A stretch of DNA of 64,000 nt from Crocinitomix sp044361315 (GTDB taxonomy: Bacteria; Bacteroidota; Bacteroidia; Flavobacteriales_D; Crocinitomicaceae): contig JBIKJA010000004.1 of the NCBI GenBank assembly GCA_044361315.1, positions 1-64,000 on the forward strand, given 5' to 3'. A program made the translations under genes and the position numbers. Numbering within the stretch: the stretch's first letter is position 1; each line of letters begins with the position of its first letter. The notes beneath the pieces were generated by a model. The model did not search any database, was not told the origin of the DNA, and saw only the letters and a list, made by a program, of their open reading frames with translations. This document shows positions 26,472 to 34,487 of this stretch, in pieces.

Positions 26472-27173
26472 TCAATCTTGATTCCCTTCCTTGTCCTTCC
26501 GTTTAAAAATCGCCTCATAAGCTTCGACCAAAGAAATTTGCGCACCATAACTATAGGTAGTATGGCTAAAAATTTGTCGAATTTCAGGCGATACATTAAA
26601 AATTTGTCGATAACCGATAGAAATCCGAACGGCAAACCATTTTACCAAATAAAATTTCGCCTGAAACGTGGCACCAAATGCATTAAAGGGAGTCCGATTA
26701 ATTTCACCCACTAAAGTTTGCCCATGAAACATTTTGCCTGCCAATTGCCCAACAGCCAACTCAATGGGCAATGAAAATTCCCATTGTGGCGAACGAAAAA
26801 CGACACGTTCGTAGAATAAAGAAGCATAATTTGCCCGAAATGCCAATCCAGCACTATCATTTAAAGTGAAGCCTTCCACAGGACTATTTTTAATAAAATT
26901 ACGATGATTAAGTTCATAATATCCTAACCCAAAACGATGTACCCCTTTATATTTTGCGCCCAGCCGTATACCAATAAACGATAAATCAGTGCCTTTATGG
27001 GCAGAATGTCGTTGATCTACAGCACCTAAAAATTTCCAGTTATCGTCCCCATATTGGCTCGGGAAGAAACGGCTGGTTTTAGAGGGCGCTGATACCGAAT
27101 CCACTTGTCCCAAAAAATGATTCACGTGAAACATCACAGCAAGAACCAACAGATATTTAAAAACTAAATGCAC
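26472..27173 (-). CDS. Predicted outer-membrane beta-barrel protein
   Basis: Protein of 233 residues with a signal peptide (YLLVLAVMFHVNHFLGQ, about 7-23). After that come amphipathic strands ending in aromatic residues, for example LSFIGIRLGAKYKGVHRFGL, YASLFYERVVFRS and FGATFQAKFYLVKWFAVRIS. This is the pattern of an 8- to 10-stranded barrel. The C-terminus is charged (KRKDKEGNQD) instead of ending in Phe. No named family recognised. Codons near the start contain a parS-like site (27118-27133). Confidence 0.6.
   Translation of the reverse strand: MHLVFKYLLVLAVMFHVNHFLGQVDSVSAPSKTSRFFPSQYGDDNWKFLGAVDQRHSAHKGTDLSFIGIRLGAKYKGVHRFGLGYYELNHRNFIKNSPVEGFTLNDSAGLAFRANYASLFYERVVFRSPQWEFSLPIELAVGQLAGKMFHGQTLVGEINRTPFNAFGATFQAKFYLVKWFAVRISIGYRQIFNVSPEIRQIFSHTTYSYGAQISLVEAYEAIFKRKDKEGNQD
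27118..27133. promoter_or_regulatory. parS-like site 3
   Basis: TGATTCACGTGAAACA matches the parS consensus at 15 of 16 positions and lies inside the 5' coding part of the predicted outer-membrane protein gene, about 3.8 kb from sites 1 and 2. Confidence 0.75.
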
Positions 27174-27389
27174 CTCGCAAAATTAAGAACAAACGGTAGG
27201 TAAAAATAAGTCACTCACCAAAAGACTTTCAACGCATCAGTGTTCATAGAGTTAATTAATTACACAACAGTCACTTATATTAAATGGCTAATAACCAAAC
27301 AAACCTATAAACTTACCATGACCAAAAAATTTCTCACAAAAAACGATTGAAACGTCTCCACACGTCGTATTTTTATGGTTTTATATCAC

Positions 27390-27917
27390 ATGACACAAAC
27401 CTATACCTTAACCGAACAAGATTATCTAGCTTTTGAATTGTACACCATTTCAAAAACCCCTCGGTTTCAACCCCGTCAGCGAAATGGCCGATCTTTTGTC
27501 GCCTTTTGTTCGGCTATCACCATGATCTATTTTATTTACAGCCATAATTATTGGAACGCTATCTATTTCGGAATCATGACCGTGGCCTTGTTTATCTGGT
27601 ATCCGCGTTATTTTAAATGGCGACAAAAAGTACATTACCTCAAGCACATCCGCCGAAATTATAAAAACAAATTTGGTCTACAAGAAACCTTAGTAATTGA
27701 TAATAAACTAATTACAATCACAAATCATACCGGCACTGGTACCTTAAAACCGTCTAATTTTGACAAAATTTGTGAAACAAGCACCCATTATTTTATGGTT
27801 TTAGAAAGCGGCGCGGCCCTAATCCTCCCTAAAAAGGACCTTAACAACCAAGCATTTAAATCCGATCTTAAAACCTTAAAATTACCCCACCATTCCGATT
27901 TCACTTGGCGATGGTAA
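27390..27917 (+). CDS. YcxB-like membrane protein
   Basis: Protein of 175 residues from the ATG at 27390 (an earlier in-frame ATG at 27375 adds MVLYH). Two adjacent membrane helices lie at about 35-75 (FVAFCSAITMIYFIYSH and IYFGIMTVALFIWYP). The soluble C-terminal domain has LVIDNKLITITNHTGTGTL and YFMVLESGAALILPKKDL. The last segment is characteristic of YcxB-like proteins, whose function is unknown. Stands alone with divergent neighbours. Confidence 0.65.
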   Translation: MTQTYTLTEQDYLAFELYTISKTPRFQPRQRNGRSFVAFCSAITMIYFIYSHNYWNAIYFGIMTVALFIWYPRYFKWRQKVHYLKHIRRNYKNKFGLQETLVIDNKLITITNHTGTGTLKPSNFDKICETSTHYFMVLESGAALILPKKDLNNQAFKSDLKTLKLPHHSDFTWRW

Positions 27918-27976
27918 AAACATAAGTTGTTGACAAATAGTTGTTTGATCCATTATCAATAAAATATGCATAAAAC

Positions 27977-28064
27977 TTTTGGCGTTCCCCCCAACTTGTT
28001 GGGGGGCGTGTCATCCACTGTAGTCCCCAACTCGTTGGTTAGCTGCCGTTTCTCCCACTAACGC
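27977..28064 (+). repeat. Dispersed element copy A (88 bp)
   Basis: The segment begins TTTTGGCGTT and ends CCCACTAACGC, resembling the ends of two other intergenic elements in the window (TTTGGGCGTT and TCCTTAACGC). Inside is a strong hairpin, CCCCCCAAC (27987-27995) with GTTGGGGGG (27998-28006), and a partial echo CCCCAACTCGTTGG at 28025-28038. Confidence 0.5.
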
Positions 28065-28096
28065 GATTAGATCTTTCGGTTTCTAATTTTCTCAAA

Positions 28097-28324
28097 TCAA
28101 ATCCGCTCAATCCGCGTTGAGGTATGTGCTTCAATTCCTGCATCTTTAAAAAATTCGAGGAATTGAGTTAATTTTTCGTGCTCAAAATTGTCTTTGCCAA
28201 AATAAAGGGTTTGGATATTTCCTGTATGCTCAATCACACCCAGTTCCGCACGTGGTGAAGCTAAATAAACACACCTCTCTAAAATCAAGTTATTGGAGAA
28301 TAATACTAAAAATTTTTCATGGCT
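28097..28324 (-). pseudogene. Ketopantoate-reductase-like gene fragment
   Basis: An open minus-strand stretch encodes about 75 residues containing ERCVYLASPRAELGVIEHTG and NIQTLYFGKD, then FFKDAGIEAHTS. This looks like the middle of an ApbA/PanE-type 2-dehydropantoate 2-reductase: conserved R-C-V-Y, a P/G-V-I/V-x-x-T-G strand, and the D-A-G-I-x-A segment. The N-terminal NADPH-binding GxGxxG domain and the C-terminal helical domain are both missing, with stops on either side. The identification is from pattern memory only. Confidence 0.45.
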
Positions 28325-28390
28325 CTAAAATAACCTCACACCCCCCCAATTCCTGTAACAACGATCTTTATTTTTTCCATTCGGAAGGTC

Positions 28391-29038
28391 TTAACTCAGT
28401 TGATTCATGAATTTATGCGAACCATCACAACCAGGCATTTTTTTGGACATACCACAGACACAATCAGTAATCCCTTGACCTTTTAAAATGCGTCCACTAT
28501 ATTTTTCAATTCGACCCATTCGTGTCAGTGAATTATTTGAGCCCGAAAAATGCAATAAATATCCTCTTTGTCGCCCTGGCGTTAATGCTTCAAAGGCGGT
28601 TTTTAAGGTAGGCATTTCACCAAATTTTTGAATTAATTCATCTGGAAGGACATAATCCTCGTGTTTTTTTCTTTCAACTTTTAATCCCGATTTTTCAATC
28701 TCAATTGCTTCAAAAATATAGGTTTTAAGCAAAGCTTCCATTTCAACAATCTCAGGTAAATTGGTAAAACGAATCAATCTTGATGCTTGTGAATTTTCGG
28801 TTTGTTGATACAAAATCTTTTTTTCATCACTCAACAAAGAACCTTTGAAAAATGCAATGCCACAATACTCTTTGAATGCGGTAATTAAAATCACATTTTT
28901 TGAGCCGTAAGTATAACAAGGCACGCCCCATTTAAATTCTTCTGTTAACAGACAATCCAATAAAATGGCCCTAAGTTTGCGCATTTCGTCCGCCCATTTA
29001 TCAGCGCGGTCAATATAATCATCTACTTTTGGATTCAT
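28391..29038 (-). CDS. YdeI/DUF1801-family protein with C-terminal CDGSH-like motif
   Basis: Protein of 215 residues. The N-terminal part (about 1-120) is DUF1801-like (MRKLRAILLDCLLTEEFKWG, VPCYTYGSKNVILI). The middle (about 125-190) is the YdeI/OmpD-associated module (LPDELIQKFGEMPTLKTAFE, LTPGRQRGYLLHF). The last 20 residues hold CVCGMSKKMPGCDGSHK, which fits the CDGSH iron-sulfur signature C-x-C-x2-(S/T)-x3-P-x-C-D-G-(S/A/T)-H exactly. CDGSH sites bind a 2Fe-2S cluster in other proteins. Binding here is inferred, and the motif is unusually isolated at the chain end. Confidence 0.8.
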   Translation of the reverse strand: MNPKVDDYIDRADKWADEMRKLRAILLDCLLTEEFKWGVPCYTYGSKNVILITAFKEYCGIAFFKGSLLSDEKKILYQQTENSQASRLIRFTNLPEIVEMEALLKTYIFEAIEIEKSGLKVERKKHEDYVLPDELIQKFGEMPTLKTAFEALTPGRQRGYLLHFSGSNNSLTRMGRIEKYSGRILKGQGITDCVCGMSKKMPGCDGSHKFMNQLS

Positions 29039-29107
29039 TGGATTTAAGGGTTTTTTGAAATGGGATCCTCGTATTTATTTTAACCAAATAATTACAACCT
29101 AAATTCA

Positions 29108-30391
29108 CTATTCCGCCGCTTCCTCAACCATATAAGGCGTAATCGGCATAGAGTCAATTTTTTCCTTAATTGGTTTGATGTATTCGAGGTAGCTTGGCAA
29201 TAAAGAATCCACCATCGGAATAGAAGTTGGGAATTTTTCGGTACGGTGGTCGATTTGTTTTCCGTTTTTCCAGAATCGGTAACACACGTGTGGACCAGTT
29301 GCTAAACCTGTACTTCCAACATAACCAATGGTTTGACCTTGTTGAACCATCACCCCCTTTTTAATACCGGATGCAAAACCTGTCATGTGTAAATATTGCG
29401 TGGTGTAGGTTGCGTCATGTCTAATTTTCACATAATTTCCGTTGCCACCATTGTAGGATGCTTCGATCACCGTTCCGTTGGCGGTTGCTAAAATTGGGGT
29501 GCCTTTTGGCGCTGCATAATCAGTGCCTAAATGCGCTTTCCATCTTTTTTGAACAGGGTGAAAACGGTTATTACTATACCCCGAACTAATTCTCGAAAAT
29601 TTAACAGGCGCCATTAAAAACGGACGTCGCATCTCTTTTCCTTCTTCGTTAAAAAAGCCAACTTTTGTCCGTGCCGAATCAAGGGAAAATTGAAACGCAT
29701 AAAATTCTTTGTCCTGATGTTTAAACCATGCCGAGGTGATTCCTCCCACTTGGTAAGGTGTTCCTTCGACTGATTTTTCTTGGTAAATCACCTTAAATTG
29801 ATCGCCTGGATGCAAACGGAAGAAGTCGATGGTCCACGCAAAAACACCCGCAATATATTCGGCCATTTCGCCCGTCATATTAATGTCTTCGAGTTGTTGA
29901 TCCAAGGCAAACGTAAGGTTCGAATTTTGAACAATTTCGCCAGAAAGGATTTGTTCGGTAACTTTATTTGGTTTTGATTTTAGTTCAACAACGACAGAAT
30001 CTCTAAAATCAAAAACCACATATTCGACAATGTTCTTTGGATAAACACAGTACAACGCAGTTTTACTGGTATCACCTTTTGCTGCAAAAATGACAAAAGG
30101 AGAACCTTCTTTCACATATTTTAATCCAATTGATGAATCCGCAGCCATTTCTGCCGCTTGATTAATTTCTAATTGCGAAACGCCATACGGAGAAAGCAAA
30201 TGACTCAACGTCCATCCATTTTGAACCGTATCTCTAATAACTTGAAAGGAATCCAAATTAAATCCATATTCAATTACTGGAGCAGGCGCAAGTAAGGTGG
30301 CTTTATCAGGCGATTCATCGTTCGAAGATCCATTACAGGAAATAAACATGAATAGTAAAATTACACTTGCGAAATGGAGAGCTTTATTCAT
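29108..30391 (-). CDS. M23-family peptidase, lipoprotein
   Basis: Murein endopeptidase-type protein, 427 residues. The signal ends at a lipobox (LFMFISCNGS), so it should be a lipoprotein. A central beta domain (about 40-290) precedes the M23 domain (about 300-400). The first zinc motif is HLGTD. The usual HxH appears as GPHVCYRFWKNGK, with Cys in place of the second His. TYTTQYLHMTGF supplies another conserved His. It probably trims cell-wall cross-links during growth or division. Confidence 0.87.
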   Translation of the reverse strand: MNKALHFASVILLFMFISCNGSSNDESPDKATLLAPAPVIEYGFNLDSFQVIRDTVQNGWTLSHLLSPYGVSQLEINQAAEMAADSSIGLKYVKEGSPFVIFAAKGDTSKTALYCVYPKNIVEYVVFDFRDSVVVELKSKPNKVTEQILSGEIVQNSNLTFALDQQLEDINMTGEMAEYIAGVFAWTIDFFRLHPGDQFKVIYQEKSVEGTPYQVGGITSAWFKHQDKEFYAFQFSLDSARTKVGFFNEEGKEMRRPFLMAPVKFSRISSGYSNNRFHPVQKRWKAHLGTDYAAPKGTPILATANGTVIEASYNGGNGNYVKIRHDATYTTQYLHMTGFASGIKKGVMVQQGQTIGYVGSTGLATGPHVCYRFWKNGKQIDHRTEKFPTSIPMVDSLLPSYLEYIKPIKEKIDSMPITPYMVEEAAE

Positions 30392-30733
30392 TCACGGATT
30401 TTTAATTCAAGATGCTGTATCAATTTACAACAAAAATAAAACTAATCCCCCACGTCTCAACAAAATCGGCAGGTGTTTATCAAGAAATGAATGTTAGTTT
30501 AACAAATCTTAACTTTTGAAAATGAATTGGATGGAAATCTGGTTAAAATATTTTTGCCGCCATAAGAAATTGTTAATTTTCAGTGGTTAATCAAGATTTT
30601 AGTTTCAAGTTGTAACATTTTAGAAGTTTTTATACCCATTCAAGTAATTTTTAGATTGAAAGGATTAAAATAAAAACGGAATGGTAGATTTGTTAGAAAT
30701 TAAACGCAGGTGCTAATTTGAGAAGTTCAGAAT
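30392..30733. other. Divergent intergenic region with a -7 promoter element
   Basis: No gene is visible in these 342 bases. TAGATTTG at 30685-30692 matches TAnnTTTG and would serve the ABC-transporter genes starting at 30734; no TTTG was found at the standard distance. Confidence 0.35.
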
Positions 30734-31510
30734 ATGATAAAAGTTGAAAATTTATATAAATCATTTAAGTTAAATAAGAAGCAGCAAAAGGAGTTTAAAA
30801 CCGATGCTTCTGAAACGACGGTAGTGAATGGAATCAGTTTTACCTGTGAACCAGGAAAGATTTTTTCTTTATTAGGACCAAATGGAGCTGGTAAAACAAC
30901 CACGTTGCGGATGTTGTCCACCTTAATAAAACCAACCAGTGGTAAAATTGAAATTGCTGGGTTCGATGCGGTTTCACAACCCAATGAGGTGCGCAAAAGT
31001 ATTGGTTTTTTAACGGGATCGACAGGTTTATACGAGCGGTTAACGGCAGATGAGGTACTGAAGTATTTTGCTGATTTAAACGATGTGTCTAAAGCAGATT
31101 TTGAAGCGCGTAAAAAACATTATTACGATTTGTTGGACATGCACGACTTTGCGTCCAAACGAATTGGGCAATTGTCTACTGGGATGAAACAAAAAGTATC
31201 CATTACCCGCACCATGATTCATAATCCTGCGGTGGTGGTTTTTGACGAACCTACTTCTGGTTTAGATGTAATTACAGCGGAAAATATTATCAAACTTATC
31301 CGCGATTGTAAAACACAAGGTAAAACGGTCATTTTTTCGTCGCATATTATGTCCGAAGTGGATTTATTGTGTGATGATTTAGCCATTATTAACAAAGGAA
31401 ATTTATTGTATAAAGACAGTATGGCCAATTTTAGAGCCAATATGCAAACAACTTCGTTAACCGAAGAATTTATCCGAATTGTACGAGAAAATAATCCAAT
31501 AAAATCTTAA
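30734..31510 (+). CDS. ABC transporter ATP-binding protein, NatA-like
   Basis: ATPase subunit of an ABC-2-type exporter, 258 residues. Walker A is LLGPNGAGKTTTLRM, the signature LSTGMKQKVS, and Walker B VVVFDEPTSGLD, followed by VIFSSHIMSEVD with the H-loop. The Q-loop region reads GFLTGSTGLYERLTADE, typical of the NatA sodium-export branch. The permease gene follows 3 bases after the stop, so the pair forms one exporter; sodium as substrate is inferred from family likeness. Confidence 0.9.
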   Translation: MIKVENLYKSFKLNKKQQKEFKTDASETTVVNGISFTCEPGKIFSLLGPNGAGKTTTLRMLSTLIKPTSGKIEIAGFDAVSQPNEVRKSIGFLTGSTGLYERLTADEVLKYFADLNDVSKADFEARKKHYYDLLDMHDFASKRIGQLSTGMKQKVSITRTMIHNPAVVVFDEPTSGLDVITAENIIKLIRDCKTQGKTVIFSSHIMSEVDLLCDDLAIINKGNLLYKDSMANFRANMQTTSLTEEFIRIVRENNPIKS

Positions 31511-31513
31511 TCC

Positions 31514-32695
31514 ATGAAAAAGACATTAATTATTGCAAAAAAAGAGTTTTTGGACATGTTTCGGGACAAACGCACCTTGTTGCGGATGATTTTGATTCCA
31601 TTATTGGCGTTTCCTTTGATTCTTTACATTATCACGAAAATCCAAGCTTCTCAAAACGAAAAAGAAGCTTCGAAGGAATTAACAGTTGGTTATGTCCTCA
31701 ATAATCAATCGCCAGAAATGGTTGAACGAATGGACACCTCGGCGCAATATGTTTTTACCGAATATGCCGATACTGCCCAATTAAAAGCCGATATTTTAAG
31801 TGAAAAAATTAATCTTGGAATTTGGTATAGCGCTGATTTTGACACCACGTATGCGGCAGGTCAACAAGCGACTTACGGTGTTTTTTATCGCGGAGCTGAT
31901 GGGGAAGAACACACGCGATTTGAAGAATTATTAGCGGCGCAATCGTCTATTTACGTTCAAAAAAGGTTGGCATCGAATAAATTACCGAGTGATTATGTAG
32001 AGCCATTTTCGGTAGTTTCAACCGACCTAAGCACCGTTCAAGAAATTATTGGAAAATACGCAGGCGGATTTTTACCTTATATTTTTATGGCTTTTTGTTT
32101 TATGGGTTGTATGTTGCCAGCCATTGATTTGTTTGCAGGAGAAAAGGAGCGAGGTACCATTGAAACACTTTTGGCTACTCCTGTAAATAGAGTACATATT
32201 TTGTTAGGAAAGATGATTGTGGTGGCTTCGTTTGGTTTGTTAAGCGCAACGATTGCCTTGGTCGGTTTGATTGGAAGCTTATTTTTAATAGGGGATGGGG
32301 GCGAACTCACCACTGCCATTGCTAAAATTATCACTCCACAACTGGTGATTATGCTGTATCTTTTCTTGATTCCGATTGCCATTTTCTTTTCTGGATTAAT
32401 GATTCCAATTTCGGTCTATTCACGTTCGTTTAAAGAGGCACAGAGTATTTTAACCCCTTTAAATATGCTGGTTGTTTTACCTACGATGGTTGGATTTTTA
32501 CCAGGTTTGGAACTCAATTACACCACCGCTTTTATACCGGTGGTGAATGTGGTAATGGCAACAAAAGCAATCATAGCTGGCAACGCCGAAATAGGACCGC
32601 TTGTAGTTACCTTTTTATCGCTGATTTTACTTTCTATGCTTGCTGTTTTTATTTCGTTCAAACAATTTGGAAAAGAAGAAAGTGTGTTGAGGTGA
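31514..32695 (+). CDS. ABC-2-type permease, NatB-like
   Basis: Membrane subunit of the exporter, 393 residues. One N-terminal helix (about 22-42) is followed by an extracytoplasmic domain (about 45-185). Five to six helices come after residue 190, including ALDLFAGEKERGTIETLLAT-like sequence (AGEKERGTIETLLATPV), the hallmark of the CcmB/NatB-type ABC2_membrane_3 family. It directly follows the ATPase gene. NatB exports Na+ in Bacillus; other drugs or ions are possible. Confidence 0.88.
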   Translation: MKKTLIIAKKEFLDMFRDKRTLLRMILIPLLAFPLILYIITKIQASQNEKEASKELTVGYVLNNQSPEMVERMDTSAQYVFTEYADTAQLKADILSEKINLGIWYSADFDTTYAAGQQATYGVFYRGADGEEHTRFEELLAAQSSIYVQKRLASNKLPSDYVEPFSVVSTDLSTVQEIIGKYAGGFLPYIFMAFCFMGCMLPAIDLFAGEKERGTIETLLATPVNRVHILLGKMIVVASFGLLSATIALVGLIGSLFLIGDGGELTTAIAKIITPQLVIMLYLFLIPIAIFFSGLMIPISVYSRSFKEAQSILTPLNMLVVLPTMVGFLPGLELNYTTAFIPVVNVVMATKAIIAGNAEIGPLVVTFLSLILLSMLAVFISFKQFGKEESVLR

Positions 32696-32699
32696 TTTT

Positions 32700-33422
32700 T
32701 TACCCAAACACCTTTTTCAATAAATCACTGATTCTGGCTGCAGGATTTTCGCGAATTTCCTTTTCTTGTTTGGCAATTTGCACAAAAAGTCCATCGATAG
32801 CTTTGTTAGTGGCATACACTTCCAAATCGGGATCTACTTTTTCAACTGTTGGTATTTTGTTGTAGGTGGTAAATAAGGTGGTCCAATGTTTGGTGGCACC
32901 TAATTTGTCCAAAGACACTTTAATGACCGGTTTAAATTTTTCAAAAAGGGAGGTACGGGTTGATTTTTCAAGAAAACTAGTGGCAGCATTAGCTTCGCCT
33001 TTTAAAATTCCCATGGCATCCGTTAAACTCATGCCTTTAATGGCGTTGACAAAAATTTCTTTTGCTCCAATCGCAGCGTCCTCTGCCGCGCGGTTGATAG
33101 ATTCAATAGCATCATCTGCTTTTTGACCTTGCCCAAGTTGGCGCAATTTATCTTCGACCTTTTTCGCCTCAGCTGGGAGCGGAATTTTAATTGCCAAATC
33201 CTTAAAATAACCATCCGGTTTTGAGAGTTGTGCAACCCCTTTTTCAACGCCATTGGTAAGCGCTTCTTTTAAACCCGCAGCCACTTCCTCTTCAGTTAAC
33301 CCCGCAGCAGGTGTCGTAACTTTATCTTCTACTTTTTTTTGAATGTCTTTGATAAGTTGTCCGTAAGAACTATTTTGCGCCACAAATAAGGCAGAAATGG
33401 CAAGTATGGTTGTAATTTTCAT
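32700..33422 (-). CDS. DUF4197 family protein
   Basis: Exported protein of 240 residues with a signal peptide (TILAISALFVAQNSSYGQ). The helical remainder contains LTEEEVAAGLKEALTNGVEK, DLAIKIPLPAEAKKVEDKL and MSLTDAMGILKGEANAATSF. These are hallmarks of DUF4197, a periplasmic helical family of unknown function found widely in Proteobacteria and Bacteroidota. Convergent with the NatB-like gene. Confidence 0.87.
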   Translation of the reverse strand: MKITTILAISALFVAQNSSYGQLIKDIQKKVEDKVTTPAAGLTEEEVAAGLKEALTNGVEKGVAQLSKPDGYFKDLAIKIPLPAEAKKVEDKLRQLGQGQKADDAIESINRAAEDAAIGAKEIFVNAIKGMSLTDAMGILKGEANAATSFLEKSTRTSLFEKFKPVIKVSLDKLGATKHWTTLFTTYNKIPTVEKVDPDLEVYATNKAIDGLFVQIAKQEKEIRENPAARISDLLKKVFG

Positions 33423-33532
33423 GTGATTTGTTTTTGTGAAGTACCTGCAATAATTGTTCCAAAGATAGGGTTTGTCATGACAGCGACCTTATTAAAAATT
33501 AACCCAGTTAAATAGTGTTTAATTAATTGTGA

Positions 33533-34040
33533 TTGTTCGAATTAATGGCGGATTATAGAGATTCAAAAATCGTCATACTCTTTAGTTATGTTCTTTCAAA
33601 ATCGACCCGTCAATTTGATGAAATTAATCTCGGCAAGCCTTTTGCTTCAAACTTTGATAGCAGACACCAATTTAAGTTGGCCTATCATCAAAATGTGTTT
33701 CAATCCTTTAAAACGAGTGCCAATTGTGTCTTCTGCTCCGCTAACCCACATATAAACGTAATCCAATTCGCATCAATTGGTATTTATCCTTCAATCGATC
33801 AAGATCCATCTGGGTTAAAGAATACGCTGCGTTCAACGTTTTATAATCGTTTTGATATTTCAACGCAATGTTTTTTGGTTGGGAAGCATCTCGATCACTT
33901 TTTTAAATTCGGTGTATATAATGTCTTTAATCGAGCTAATATCGCCTTTTTCCAACTTCAATAGATCGAGCCAATCACCGGCCAAACTAATTCAAATTCC
34001 GTTGGCTTCCTTACCATCCTTCCCCCTTTTCGTATAAAAG
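33533..34040 (+). pseudogene. TonB-dependent receptor, decayed C-terminal fragment
   Basis: The plus strand encodes fragments of the receptor barrel end. In one frame: YVLSKSTRQFDEINLGKPFA, FDSRHQFKLAYHQN and FKFGVYNVFNRANI. After a shift near the T-run at 33943-33947 the next frame gives PAKLIQIPLASLPSFPLFV. These correspond to the strands S-x-R-x-F-x-E-I-N, Y/F-D-x-R-H and Y-N-x-x-N-R-x-N that close many Bacteroidota TonB receptors (compare the intact receptor at 57415-59856). The plug domain and most of the barrel are missing. Confidence 0.65.
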
Positions 34041-34210
34041 AACTTTAAAAAAGAAGTGTAAATCAGCGATTTCATTTTTTAAAAAAAAGTGATTTTTGTT
34101 TAGCGGATAATTGGGTTACGTATTTAGTTTTATTAAAGAGCAAATAGATTGGTTGATTTGCTCCACTAGAAAAGACAATTATTTTTCATATATAGTTAAA
34201 GTTGGTTGCG

Positions 34211-34246
34211 AAAAAAGGAGCGTGAATAACGATTCGGCTCTTTTTT
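34211..34246. terminator. Probable bidirectional terminator
   Basis: A6 followed by GGAGC, a broken stem GAGC-GAAT / ATTC-GCTC and T6 gives a hairpin with U-tracts for both strands. It follows the decayed TonB receptor. The remaining sequence from 34041 to 34487 shows no convincing gene; a 117-codon open frame at 34111-34464 has no protein-like features. Confidence 0.55.
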
Positions 34247-34487
34247 GTTTTTTGGATCTGGCCTATACCCCTCCCATACCAACGCTAAAAAGTCAGATAT
34301 TAATATCGTCTAAATCTACTTTTTTGCAAGCAAGCGCAATTATTTTCAGAAGATTTAATGCAATTATTTACAGTATCTTAATTCCTTTCATAATTTTTCT
34401 TACATTTAGCAAACGAAATAAATGGGAACGGCTCTTGAAAGCTATTACTTACACAACCATTTAAACGGGGATTAAATTATTTTAGCT

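Noticed and set aside
34111..34464. 117-codon open frame between the TonB receptor remnant and the FG-GAP/CUB protein
   Set aside because: No signal, domain or conserved pattern; it runs through the terminator at 34211-34246 and its composition looks like translated non-coding DNA.
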